A DNA stretch of 14,125 nt from Bacillota bacterium (GCA_023457175.1 JAEWMM010000104.1:1-14125); one strand, 5' to 3'. Positions 6,566 through 13,672 are shown, numbered from the stretch's first letter. The notes: generated from the sequence alone by a model not told the origin. A program made the numbers and translations.

Positions 6566-7741
6566 TTAACTTCCCTTCTTTTGCGTTTCCAGCAGAACCT
6601 GCGCCAGCGCTTCTCCAACCAGCACGGCCGTGTGCTTGGCTTCGTCGAGTGTGTTGGCGTGAGAACCGAACTCAAGCAGCAGTGCGCCGGTGGAGAGCTG
6701 CTGATTGTATTTTCGGTAGGAGAACATCAGCGGGCGGGTAATGCCGGGCGTATTTAATTCCAGCCTGTCGGAAAAGGCGGCGGCAAAGCGCAGATTTTCG
6801 CGCCAGTTGGGAATCAGCCCGCTGCCGTCGTCACAGTTTGAAATAATCATCAGCTGGGCGTATTTCTGACCGTTTACTTCCAGCGTGGGCTTGACAATGA
6901 CCCTGCCGTCGCGCTCGATGGCGTCGCGGTGCAGGTCGAGCACCACCTTTATGGTCGGATAGCGGGCCAGATAATCCTTGACGGCGCGGTAGCTGTTGGC
7001 GTAGGAACCGTCGTAGGAGGGGTAGTCGTGCTGACTGGTGTCCTGAATAACGCCGATACCGCGTTCGCGCAGCGTCTGCGCCATAACCGCCCCCACCGCC
7101 ACCATATTGTTATTGTTGTCGGTGCTGCGCCAGTTATACCGCGTGTCGTAGATCTCGGTATCAAATGGGCAGAAGCTTTCGGTGGCGTGGGTGTGATAGA
7201 TTAAAACCTGCGGCTCTTTAGTCTCTTCGAGCGCAATGCCCATGGGCCGTTTCAACACATCCTTAATATCCTGCTCGGAAAGGGATGTGTCGTTTCTCAG
7301 CCAGAAGTGGTTGGCCGAAAAGGCAAGTCCCCCTTTTTTGCCCGACATGTCTTCGGTGAGTACCTTGCCCTGATATTTTTGCGGAATCTCAGGCTGTGCG
7401 GACGAGGAGGATGCGGGTGGTGGCACGGCTACAAAAGCCGGTTCGCCGGCGGGCGGCTGCGAAGCAGGCGCGGCCGGGGCGGACGGCATGTGGTCCGCTG
7501 CCTCCCATGCGGATTCTTCCGCCGGGGCCGAGGGGGTGGACGCGGAACCAAAACGCTCCTTGAGCTGGTTGACGGCTCCCTCCGGCATGGTCAGCGCGGC
7601 CGAAAAAAGCGCCGTGCGCACCAAAAACGGCGAGATGGCAGGCAGAATAATGCCAAAAACGCCCCATAGAGCCATAAGCGTTATTGCCGCGGCAACAGCC
7701 GTTTTTAAGCGGCGAAGTATTTTATATTCCGTCTTTTTCAC
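6566..7741 (-). CDS. spoIIP: Stage II sporulation protein P, cell wall amidase/endopeptidase
   Basis: A 391-residue protein. SpoIIP works with SpoIID and SpoIIM to degrade septal peptidoglycan so that the mother-cell membrane can engulf the forespore. It has an N-terminal membrane segment (about 13-35), a Pro/Ala/Ser-rich linker (about 68-118) and a C-terminal amidase domain. The domain shows YHTHATESF (His183, His185, Glu188), the STDNNNNMVAVG segment, LDLHRDAI (269-274) and LLEFGSHANT (355-364). These correspond to the zinc ligand and catalytic regions of the family. The longer frame begins with TTG at 7747, only two bases from the GGAGG RBS. The GTG at 7741 gives an eight-base spacing and was chosen. 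gpr lies 74 bases upstream on the same strand, the order found in Bacillus and clostridia. All key residues are present. Confidence 0.93.
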   Translation of the reverse strand: MKKTEYKILRRLKTAVAAAITLMALWGVFGIILPAISPFLVRTALFSAALTMPEGAVNQLKERFGSASTPSAPAEESAWEAADHMPSAPAAPASQPPAGEPAFVAVPPPASSSSAQPEIPQKYQGKVLTEDMSGKKGGLAFSANHFWLRNDTSLSEQDIKDVLKRPMGIALEETKEPQVLIYHTHATESFCPFDTEIYDTRYNWRSTDNNNNMVAVGAVMAQTLRERGIGVIQDTSQHDYPSYDGSYANSYRAVKDYLARYPTIKVVLDLHRDAIERDGRVIVKPTLEVNGQKYAQLMIISNCDDGSGLIPNWRENLRFAAAFSDRLELNTPGITRPLMFSYRKYNQQLSTGALLLEFGSHANTLDEAKHTAVLVGEALAQVLLETQKKGS

Positions 7742-7815
7742 CTGCAAGCCCTCCGTATCATCATCAATCCATTTTATTCGTGGATGCTACGAAGTATGCA
7801 GAAATGAAGTGACTC

Positions 7816-8667
7816 TCAGCTCATCAGCGCGGCAATATCCCGCTGGGTCAGTTCCGGCTGAAGCGCCCGGTTGAGTGCCATTGCCACGATGCGCGCGCCC
7901 TGCGCGATAATTTGGTCAATATCCCGGGGCGTCACCATCATCGATAGCGCCGTCTCGCCGCTGGTACAGGCGGGGCAAAGATCGTTTAACAGCGTGGCCG
8001 CGTCTACCACGGTGGGAATGCCCAGCGAAAACACCGGCACGCCCAGCGATTGGCTTGACAGCTCGGCGCGCGCGTTTAACACACCCGAGCCGGGAGAGAT
8101 GCCGGCGGTTGAAAGCTGTATTGTCCGGCCCAGGCGCGAGGCTGAGCGCGCCGACAGCGCATCTACCGCGATAACGGCCGCAAATGGCAGCGTTTTAAGC
8201 GCGGCGGCAACCAGCCGCGCGGCCTCAAAACCGGTTTGACCCATGACGCCGGGCGCCAGAGCGCACACCTTGCGCAGGTTTTGAAAGCCGAGGCTTTCCA
8301 GCTGTTCCGGCAAAAAGTGATAGGTGGCAAACACCTGCTGCGCCACGTCGGGGCCCAGCGAATCGGGCGTGATCTCGCGGTTGCCCAAGCCCACCACAAG
8401 CACCGGGCCGTCGGGCAGCAGCGTCTTAAGCGCGTCGGACAAAAGATTGATAAACGCCTGCGAATTGGTCATCTCGCCTTCAAAGGTCAGATATGTTCCG
8501 GCGGGCCGGCCAAGCCGCTTGACAGCCTGCGGCGTTTCGATACAGACTGTGGTCACTTTAATGTCCTGGACGACCTCTTCGGTAACCGATACGCCGGAGG
8601 GCAGCTTTCCGTCGCCGGTATCGGTTGCTTCAAGCGCAAGATCGGTGCGAAAACCTGATTTTTGCAT
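7816..8667 (-). CDS. gpr: GPR, spore germination endopeptidase
   Basis: A 283-residue protease that degrades small acid-soluble spore proteins at germination, freeing spore DNA and supplying amino acids. It is normally made as an inactive zymogen in the forespore. Signature segments are RTDLALEA (7-14), GLGNREITPDSLGP (93-106) with Asp102, AVIAVDALSARSASRLG (164-180) with Asp169, and LSTAGISPGSGVLNAR (185-200). The two aspartates match the pair proposed as catalytic in Bacillus megaterium GPR. MVTPRDID near the end is also conserved. The start is fixed: the RBS GGGAAG is eight bases away and an in-frame TGA lies just upstream. RTDLA starts at residue 7, so the removable N-terminal segment would be only about nine residues, shorter than in Bacillus. 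It heads the gpr-spoIIP operon. I did not find a convincing sporulation sigma-factor promoter. Confidence 0.94.
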   Translation of the reverse strand: MQKSGFRTDLALEATDTGDGKLPSGVSVTEEVVQDIKVTTVCIETPQAVKRLGRPAGTYLTFEGEMTNSQAFINLLSDALKTLLPDGPVLVVGLGNREITPDSLGPDVAQQVFATYHFLPEQLESLGFQNLRKVCALAPGVMGQTGFEAARLVAAALKTLPFAAVIAVDALSARSASRLGRTIQLSTAGISPGSGVLNARAELSSQSLGVPVFSLGIPTVVDAATLLNDLCPACTSGETALSMMVTPRDIDQIIAQGARIVAMALNRALQPELTQRDIAALMS

Positions 8668-8703
8668 AAATAATTCTTCCCATCAAAAAAATTATGAAAA
8701 TAG

Positions 8704-8732
8704 TTGCTTTTTTGCGCAAATAATGATAATAT
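8704..8732 (+). promoter_or_regulatory. Promoter of rpsT
   Basis: TTGCTT (8704-8709), a 17-base spacer and TAATAT (8727-8732), with an extended -10 TG at 8724-8725. The leader before ATG 8770 would be about 30 bases and includes a perfect AAGGAGG RBS. The gpr start lies 37 bases on the other side, so the two divergent genes share a 102-base control region. Confidence 0.6.
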
Positions 8733-8769
8733 AACTTGTACTGTACTGCGATAGTAAGGAGGTGTAACG

Positions 8770-9030
8770 ATGCCCAACATCAAATCCGCGAAAAAGAGAG
8801 TTAAGGTTATTGCAACAAAAACCGAACTCAATAAGGCTCAGAAATCCCGTCTGAGATCCACCGTGAAGAAAGCGGAGCTTTCTCTCGCAGAGGGTGCCCA
8901 AAACAGTGCCGAGGTTGTTCGCAATGCCATTAAGCTTGTCGACCAGGCCGCCGCTAAGGGAATTATTCACAAGAATACAGCTTCCCGCAAGAAGTCCGCG
9001 CTGGCCAGCAAGCTCAATAAAATAGGCTAA
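8770..9030 (+). CDS. rpsT: 30S ribosomal protein S20
   Basis: An 86-residue, lysine-rich, fully helical primary 16S rRNA-binding protein of the small subunit. The family start MPNIKSAKKRVKV is present, as are the internal helix KSRLRSTVKKAELS and the end GIIHKNTASRKKSALASKLN. The length is normal for S20. The ATG has an ideal RBS (AAGGAGG, about eight bases away) and the gene is closed by a textbook terminator, so it is transcribed alone and strongly. The divergent neighbour gpr is a common arrangement in Firmicutes, which supports both calls. Codon use looks biased as expected for an abundant protein (AAG/AAA Lys, CGT/CGC Arg). Nothing is unusual. Confidence 0.98.
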   Translation: MPNIKSAKKRVKVIATKTELNKAQKSRLRSTVKKAELSLAEGAQNSAEVVRNAIKLVDQAAAKGIIHKNTASRKKSALASKLNKIG

Positions 9031-9033
9031 ACA

Positions 9034-9063
9034 AAAAACGAACGGTTCCACCGTTCGTTTTTA
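9034..9063 (+). terminator. Rho-independent terminator of rpsT
   Basis: ACGAACGGT (9038-9046) pairs perfectly with ACCGTTCGT (9050-9058) around a TCC loop, extended by A/T pairs and followed by TTTT. It begins three bases after the rpsT stop. Confidence 0.92.
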
Positions 9064-9111
9064 GTTTGCACGGTATTTGGCCGTTTAATAACTCAAAAAT
9101 AAGATGTATTT

Positions 9112-9139
9112 AAAAAAGGCTGCGTTTGCAGCCTTTTTG
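9112..9139 (-). terminator. Terminator of the Mrp gene, symmetrical
   Basis: AAAAAGGCTGC (9113-9123) pairs perfectly with GCAGCCTTTTT (9128-9138) around GTTT. On the reverse strand it lies 20 bases after the Mrp stop and ends in a T tract. A/T tracts on both sides mean it could also act on the forward strand as backup for rpsT. Confidence 0.88.
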
Positions 9140-9157
9140 TGTTGCGGTCTGTTTGTG

Positions 9158-9988
9158 CTACAGCGCGGCAACGGCGTTGACCGCCAGTGCCAGCCAGTCT
9201 CCGCCGGGAAGGCTCTCGACCGCGCCGGCGTCCACTGCTGCGGCGATCTCGGCTTTAATCGGCAGCCGGCCCAATATGCGGGTCTTATGCTGCCCGGCAA
9301 TATCGGCCAGCTTGCTTTCACCAAAGATCGAAAACTTTTTGCCGCAGTCGGGACACGCAACATAGCTCATATTTTCCACCAGCCCCAGCACCGGAATCTT
9401 CATCATTTCGGCCATGCGCATCGCCTTTTCGACGATCATCGAAACCAAATCCTGCGGCGAGGTGACGACGATAATGCCGTCGACCGGAATCGACTGGAAC
9501 ACCGTCAGCGGTACGTCGCCGGTTCCGGGGGGCATGTCGATAAACATATAGTCGATATCCTCCCAAAGCACGTCGCTCCAGAACTGCTTGACGACGCCGG
9601 CGATAACGGGGCCGCGCCAGACAACGGGATCGGCGTCGTTTTCAAGCAGCAGGTTGACGCTGATTACGTCGACGCCGCCCGCCGATTTTACCGGCATTAT
9701 AACGGTTCCGTCGGTGGTCGCCTTTTGGGTGAGGCCAAAGGCGCGCGGCGCCGAGGGGCCGGTGATGTCGGCATCCAGCACGCCGACATGCGCGCCGCGC
9801 CGGTTCATCTCGCAGGCCATCAGCGCCGTCACAAGGCTCTTGCCCACCCCGCCTTTGCCGCTGACAACGGCGACAACCTTTTTGACGCGGCTCTGCGGAT
9901 GGAGCGCTTCAAGCAGGCTTTGCTTATTCTGACGATCGCTGCAGCTGGCCGAACAGCTGCTGCAATCGTGGCTGCATTCTGTGCTCAT
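9158..9988 (-). CDS. Mrp/Nbp35-type P-loop ATPase, iron-sulfur cluster carrier
   Basis: A 276-residue cytoplasmic ATPase of the Mrp/ApbC/Nbp35 family, which binds and transfers [4Fe-4S] clusters to apo-proteins. The deviant Walker A motif GKGGVGKS is at 44-51. LDADITGPS (71-79) and the switch DMPPGTGD (151-158) follow. CPDC at 212-215 is the conserved C-x2-C that holds the bridging cluster in the dimer. An additional N-terminal cysteine set, C5-x3-C9-x2-C12-x3-C16, resembles the N-terminal cluster site of Nbp35 more than E. coli ApbC, which lacks it. ATG 9988 has GGAG about ten bases upstream. It has its own promoter (10023-10051) and terminator (9112-9139), so it is monocistronic. Which targets it serves cannot be read; no Fe-S assembly genes are adjacent. 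Confidence 0.93.
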   Translation of the reverse strand: MSTECSHDCSSCSASCSDRQNKQSLLEALHPQSRVKKVVAVVSGKGGVGKSLVTALMACEMNRRGAHVGVLDADITGPSAPRAFGLTQKATTDGTVIMPVKSAGGVDVISVNLLLENDADPVVWRGPVIAGVVKQFWSDVLWEDIDYMFIDMPPGTGDVPLTVFQSIPVDGIIVVTSPQDLVSMIVEKAMRMAEMMKIPVLGLVENMSYVACPDCGKKFSIFGESKLADIAGQHKTRILGRLPIKAEIAAAVDAGAVESLPGGDWLALAVNAVAAL

Positions 9989-10022
9989 GAATTAAAACTC
10001 CTTTAAAATAATTTCCTGCATA

Positions 10023-10051
10023 ACTATAGGCCTATTTAAGGCGGCTGTCAA
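10023..10051 (-). promoter_or_regulatory. Housekeeping promoter of the Mrp gene
   Basis: On the reverse strand, TTGACA (complement of 10046-10051) is a perfect -35, followed by exactly 17 bases and TATAGT (complement of 10023-10028), five of six consensus positions. It lies about 35 bases upstream of the Mrp start. This is the best consensus promoter in the window. Confidence 0.82.
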
Positions 10052-10092
10052 GGTAATGCTTGACCGATGTGCTATACTAATATCAATCAATA

Positions 10093-10174
10093 TATTATAC
10101 CATGAGCGCAAGCGAATGGTATAATTGCGCATCAAAAGGCGGTTGCCGCGTTAAGCGGCGAGCCGTTGCGCATC
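10093..10174 (+). repeat. Tandem hairpin repeat, unit 1
   Basis: An 82-base unit repeated 109 bases further on. It contains ATTATACCAT (10094-10103) paired with ATGGTATAAT (10116-10125) over a GC-closed GCAA tetraloop, then TTGCGCATC (10125-10133), a second hairpin GCCGC-GTTAA-GCGGC (10145-10159), and TTGCGCATC again (10166-10174). It lies in the Mrp-cca divergent gap and does not encode protein. Confidence 0.85.
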
Positions 10175-10179
10175 CTCCC

Positions 10180-10210
10180 GGTATAATAGCCGCAAGACGG
10201 CTATTATACC
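10180..10210 (+). repeat. Inverted repeat linking the two tandem units
   Basis: GGTATAATAGCCG (10180-10192) is perfectly complementary to CGGCTATTATACC (10198-10210), 13 pairs with a CAAGA loop. Its right arm is also the left arm of the first hairpin in unit 2, so the two folds exclude each other. Confidence 0.85.
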
Positions 10211-10284
10211 ATGAGCGCAAGCGAATGGTATAATTGCGCATCAAAAGGTAGCATGCCGCGTTAAGCGGCGGGCCGTTGCGCATC
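10202..10284 (+). repeat. Tandem hairpin repeat, unit 2
   Basis: An 83-base copy of 10093-10174. The first 53 bases are identical; differences are confined to the linker after CAAAAGG and one A/G change after the second hairpin. Both hairpins and both TTGCGCATC motifs (10234-10242, 10276-10284) are kept. It ends 48 bases before the cca start. Confidence 0.85.
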
Positions 10285-10332
10285 TCAAATAATTCCTTTG
10301 TGACTATTATGACCTGAAAGCGGGGAAAAACG

Positions 10333-11688
10333 GTGCAATTCGATATTCCTGAAAATATACGCATGGTTCTCGCCTGCCTGCGCGGGGCGGGCTTTCGCGC
10401 GGTGCCGGTGGGCGGCTGCGTGCGCGACCTGCTGCTGGGCAACGCGCCGCACGACTGGGATATTGCCACCTCGGCCACGCCGGCCGAAATGCTGACCGCT
10501 TTTTCCGGTTTTAAGACGCTGGAGGTCGGACAAAGCGCGGCGAAGCACGGGACGATAACGGTTATGCTCGACCGTACGTCCATCGAGGTGACGACCTTTC
10601 GGCAGGATGGGCTTTATTCCGACGGCAGGCGGCCGGACAGCGTCCGTTTTTCACGCGTACTGGCCGATGACCTTGCGCGCCGCGACTTTACCATCAACGC
10701 TATGTGTTTGGGTGAGGATGATACGATCATAGATCTGTTTGATGGCCGGCAGGATCTGAGTGCGGGCATTATACGCGCCATCGGCGCGCCGGATCGGCGT
10801 TTTAGCGAGGATGCTCTGCGCATTTTGCGCGCGCTGCGTTTCGCAGCGGCGCTGAGGTTTTCGATCGAACCGCAAACAGCGGACAGCATGCTGCGCCACA
10901 CCGGGCGGCTTGCAGCGCTTTCAGCCGAGCGGGTGCGCGGCGAGCTTGAAAAGCTGCTCTGCGCGCCCGGCTGCACGCGGGTGCTGCTGCAATACCGCCC
11001 GATTATTGTGGCCGTTTTGCCCGAACTAAGGCCCCTGGCTGAAAGGGTGCGACGGCAAACCGTGTATGGCCGTGACGGTTATGTTCACACCGCCTGTGCA
11101 GTAGGGGCTGCGCCGCCTGAGCTGCCAATAAGGGTCGCGCTTCTGCTGCATGGCCTCGGCATGCAGCCATGCGCCAACGGTTGCGAACTTTCTTGCGACG
11201 GCGCGGCACAGAGCGCCGCGCTGGCAGACGGTGTTCTGCGGCGCCTGAAATTTAGCAATGCGGTCAGGGAACATATCCTGTTCCTTGTGCGGCAGTATGA
11301 TCTGCCGCTGGGCGATGCCGACCGGGTAGTCATGAAAAAGCTGCTTTCAAAGCACGGCGTCGCCGCGCTCAACGATCTGCTGGCGGTACAGCGCGCCGGC
11401 ATTATGGCACAGCCGGGTAACATCCAACACCGGCTGGCGCGTTTAGAGAAGGCCCAATGCCTGATGCAGGATATCCTGTCCAGTCAGTCGCCCTTGGGCC
11501 GCATGCAGCTCGCCATATCCGGCCGCGACCTCATTTCGGCGGGTATTGCGCCGGGGCCCCGGCTTGGTGCGCTGCTTGAGCTGCTGCTGCAAAAGGTGCT
11601 CGAAGAGGCGCTGCCCAATGAATCTGAGGCGCTGCTTGGATATGCCGCCGCGCATGTACAAGAAATGACCGGCCACACGGCGCAGTAA
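10333..11688 (+). CDS. cca: CCA tRNA nucleotidyltransferase (class II)
   Basis: A 451-residue enzyme that adds or repairs the 3' CCA end of tRNAs using CTP and ATP without a nucleic acid template. The nucleotidyltransferase head shows GGCVRDLLLG (27-36) and the metal-binding DWD (Asp41, Asp43). The conserved GLYSDGRRPD (93-102) and the RRDFTINAM segment (116-124) follow. The template-like block EDALRILRALRF (159-170) is complete. The C-terminal half resembles the HD-domain form of bacterial enzymes, but the metal-binding HD pair reads HG (273-274, in LLHGLGMQP) and later metal ligands are also missing. The start is GTG 10333, with GGGGA seven bases upstream. CCA addition should be intact; any HD-dependent phosphohydrolase activity is probably lost. 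The tandem repeat array lies directly upstream. TGCTATACT at 10070-10078 could be an extended -10, without a clear -35. Confidence 0.93.
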   Translation: MQFDIPENIRMVLACLRGAGFRAVPVGGCVRDLLLGNAPHDWDIATSATPAEMLTAFSGFKTLEVGQSAAKHGTITVMLDRTSIEVTTFRQDGLYSDGRRPDSVRFSRVLADDLARRDFTINAMCLGEDDTIIDLFDGRQDLSAGIIRAIGAPDRRFSEDALRILRALRFAAALRFSIEPQTADSMLRHTGRLAALSAERVRGELEKLLCAPGCTRVLLQYRPIIVAVLPELRPLAERVRRQTVYGRDGYVHTACAVGAAPPELPIRVALLLHGLGMQPCANGCELSCDGAAQSAALADGVLRRLKFSNAVREHILFLVRQYDLPLGDADRVVMKKLLSKHGVAALNDLLAVQRAGIMAQPGNIQHRLARLEKAQCLMQDILSSQSPLGRMQLAISGRDLISAGIAPGPRLGALLELLLQKVLEEALPNESEALLGYAAAHVQEMTGHTAQ

Positions 11689-12159
11689 GAGGCGGTTGCG
11701 TCCAGTGCTTACCCGCCGGGGCTGTGGCAGACGGAACATATCAAAGGCAAAGCGTGTCGGCTTTGGCGGGCCCCCCATTGGACTGCTCGGTCAAAAGCCG
11801 TTTTGACAAAAAGCCTGTCCATTGTCCCGTATTTGCTTTTGATCTAAACGGCGGGAGCGTAAGATGTAGAGCTTCTTTCACTTAAAGCGGTCTGGAAGGG
11901 CTGCCTCAAAGACAAAATCATTCGCTGAACGGATGGTATGAACCAGCCCTAAGAGGGCATATTACAGGCTGGCCGCGCAGGAGGCATTAAGAATATCAAT
12001 CGCATTTTGGCGCCACTACCGGTTAACGTGGGCAATGCGCTGGCTTTTACTCTGGTCATAGCAAGTAATTGCCAGCTTCTCTGCTTCGCACCGAAGGTAT
12101 GATAAGCTATAAGCATTTAACGCACATTAGCAGCGCCGATGGCTGCCAAACACAAAGCA
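11689..12159. other. Gene-free convergent gap between cca and gdhA
   Basis: I find no convincing gene here. Forward open stretches exist (11691 to about 11884, and about 11953 to 12104), but they have no start codon with RBS and no recognisable protein. The stretch holds a short inverted repeat GTCAAAA-GCCG-TTTTGAC (11790-11807) and a group of nested inverted repeats (11897-11972). Another pair, GCTGGC (12039-12044) with GCCAGC (12071-12076), is also present. No consensus promoter or T-tailed terminator for cca is apparent. Confidence 0.6.
11897..11972 (+). other. Nested inverted repeats, possible structured RNA or cca 3' element
   Basis: AGGGCTG (11897-11903) pairs with CAGCCCT (11944-11950), enclosing CATTCG-CTGAA-CGGATG (11919-11935). 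The same CAGCCCT region can instead form GCCCT-AAG-AGGGC (11946-11958) or pair CCAGCC (11943-11948) with GGCTGG (11967-11972). These alternatives exclude one another. No known RNA family was recognised. Confidence 0.3.
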
Positions 12160-12191
12160 ACATGCGGGGCCGCCAAAGCGGCCCCGCATGT
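12160..12191 (-). terminator. Terminator of gdhA
   Basis: A perfect 14-pair GC-rich stem, bases 12160-12173 with 12178-12191, around a four-base loop (CAAA on the forward strand). On the reverse strand it starts 48 bases after the gdhA stop and is followed by TGCTTTGTGTTT, a loose T-rich tail. Confidence 0.8.
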
Positions 12192-12239
12192 ATTGGTGGA
12201 AGAGGAATATAGCAAAATCAGTAAATACTTAAGAACTAT

Positions 12240-13589
12240 TTAGAAGATACCCTGAGCCATCATCGCGTCGGCAACCTTCTGGAAGCCAACGATATTGGCG
12301 CCGGCAACCAGATTGTAGCCCAGACCGTAACGCTCTGCGCACTCAGCCGAGTTGTCATGAATCTGCTTCATGATCTGCTTGAGCTTGGCGTCAACCTCTT
12401 CGGCGGTCCAGTTGTATCTCATCGAGTTCTGGCTCATCTCAAGGCCCGAAACCGACACGCCGCCGGCGTTGACAGCCTTGCTGGGAGCGATGATCATGTT
12501 CTTCTGCTCCATCAGATAGACGAGCGCATCGTTGGTGGTGGGCATGTTGGCGACTTCGACATAATACTTAATGCCGTTTTCAACAATCTTCTTAGCAGAA
12601 GCCATATCCACGTCGTTCTGCATGGCGCAGGGCATGATGATGTCGACCTTTTCGCCCCAGGGCTTCTCGTTGGGGACAAACTTGCAGCCAAACTTGTCGG
12701 CATAATCCTTAACCTTATTGCGGTTGGAATTGCGCATCTCAAGCAGATAGTTGACCTTCTCTTCGGTGATGATGCCGTCGGCGTCGTAGATATAACCATC
12801 CGGACCCGAAAGGGTCACGGCCTTGGCGCCGAGCTCGGCGAGCTTTTTGACAGCGCCCCAGCAAACGTTGCCGAAGCCGGACAGCGCAACCGTCTTGCCC
12901 TCGATGGTGTCATTTTCGTGCTTGAGAACCTCGCACAGATAATAAACAGCGCCAAAGCCGGTGGCCTCGGGGCGGATCAGCGAGCCGCCAAAGGACATAC
13001 CCTTGCCGGTGATGGTGCCGTTTTCAAAAGCGCCGCGCAGTCTTCTGTACTGGCCGTAGAGATGGCCGACCTCACGCGCGCCAACGCCGAGGTCGCCGGC
13101 GGGTACGTCAACATCGGGGCCGATGTGGCGATAGAGTTCGCTCATGAAGGACTGGCAGAAACGCATGACCTCACCGTCGGATTTGCCGGTGGGATCAAAG
13201 TCGGAACCGCCCTTAGCGCCGCCCATGGGCAGGGAGGTCAGGGAGTCCTTAAAGGTCTGCTCAAAGCCGAGGAACTTGATGATGCCGGAATATACGTTGG
13301 GGGCAAAACGCAGACCGCCCTTGTACGGGCCGATGGCGCCGTTGAACTGGCAGCGATAGCCGGTGTTGGTCTGAGCAATGCCGTTGTCGTCCACCCAGGT
13401 CACGCGGAAGGAGATCATGCGCTCAGGCTCGACCATTCTGCCGAGCAGGTCGGCCTTCTCATATTCGGGGTGCGCATCCACAACGGGGGACAGAGAGCTG
13501 AAAACTTCTTCAACACACTGTACAAACTCGGGCTCATAATGGTACTTCTTCTTAACTTTTTCGATTACACTTTCGACATATGCGTTCAT
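12240..13589 (-). CDS. gdhA: Glutamate dehydrogenase, hexameric type, probably NAD-dependent
   Basis: A 449-residue enzyme interconverting glutamate and 2-oxoglutarate plus ammonia. Length and sequence follow the small hexameric GDH family and strongly recall the NAD-specific enzyme of Clostridium symbiosum. Active-site residues are all present, one position on from that enzyme: Lys90 (PYKGGLRF), Lys114 (FKDSL), the catalytic Lys126 (PMGGAKGGSDFDP) and Asp166 (PAGDLGVGAREVG). The dinucleotide fold has SGFGNVCWGA (237-246). The segment SGPDGYIYDADG (261-272) matches the NAD-type loop, so catabolic NAD use is likely but not proven. The start ATG has GGGAGG nine bases upstream. It has its own promoter with an operator-like palindrome and a strong terminator, so it is a single-gene unit. 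A forward frame of 420 codons antisense to it is a shadow of its codon bias. Confidence 0.97.
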   Translation of the reverse strand: MNAYVESVIEKVKKKYHYEPEFVQCVEEVFSSLSPVVDAHPEYEKADLLGRMVEPERMISFRVTWVDDNGIAQTNTGYRCQFNGAIGPYKGGLRFAPNVYSGIIKFLGFEQTFKDSLTSLPMGGAKGGSDFDPTGKSDGEVMRFCQSFMSELYRHIGPDVDVPAGDLGVGAREVGHLYGQYRRLRGAFENGTITGKGMSFGGSLIRPEATGFGAVYYLCEVLKHENDTIEGKTVALSGFGNVCWGAVKKLAELGAKAVTLSGPDGYIYDADGIITEEKVNYLLEMRNSNRNKVKDYADKFGCKFVPNEKPWGEKVDIIMPCAMQNDVDMASAKKIVENGIKYYVEVANMPTTNDALVYLMEQKNMIIAPSKAVNAGGVSVSGLEMSQNSMRYNWTAEEVDAKLKQIMKQIHDNSAECAERYGLGYNLVAGANIVGFQKVADAMMAQGIF

Positions 13590-13643
13590 CTTAAAATCCT
13601 CCCAATCAATAAATCGTGACTAGATTAATGGATACGACACCTT

Positions 13644-13672
13644 GACAGAAAACTTGCAAAAAAGTTTTTGTC
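13644..13672 (-). promoter_or_regulatory. Hairpin at the 5' end of the gdhA leader
   Basis: GACA-g-AAAACTT (13644-13655) pairs with AAGTTTT-TGTC (13662-13672), 11 pairs with one bulged base and a six-base loop. If transcription starts near 13675 it would form the first structure in the gdhA mRNA, about 55 bases from the start codon. It may stabilise the transcript or bind a regulator; the sequence does not tell. Confidence 0.5.

Noticed and set aside
7742..7815. A sporulation sigma-factor promoter between gpr and spoIIP
   Set aside because: GAATA-like bases exist, but any matching -10 would overlap the spoIIP RBS, so no promoter is claimed.
9104..10006. A forward open frame of 300 codons over the Mrp gene
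   Set aside because: It is antisense to a clear Mrp/Nbp35 ATPase, and starts within the hairpin terminator of that gene; composition is that of a shadow frame.
10093..10284. The direct repeats as a CRISPR array
   Set aside because: There are only two units, about 82 bases long, with internal hairpins and a linker that is itself palindromic; no cas gene is present.
11689..11884. A forward open frame of about 63 codons after the cca stop
   Set aside because: It has no credible start or RBS and no similarity I recognise; open frames of this length are expected in GC-rich DNA.
11953..12104. A short forward frame after GCAGGAGG (around 11977) encoding a hydrophobic peptide
   Set aside because: There is no ATG, GTG or TTG at a suitable distance from the RBS-like sequence, and the peptide is not recognisable.
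12357..13619. A forward open frame of 420 codons antisense to gdhA
   Set aside because: It mirrors the codon bias of a perfectly conserved gdhA, has no RBS and resembles no protein family.
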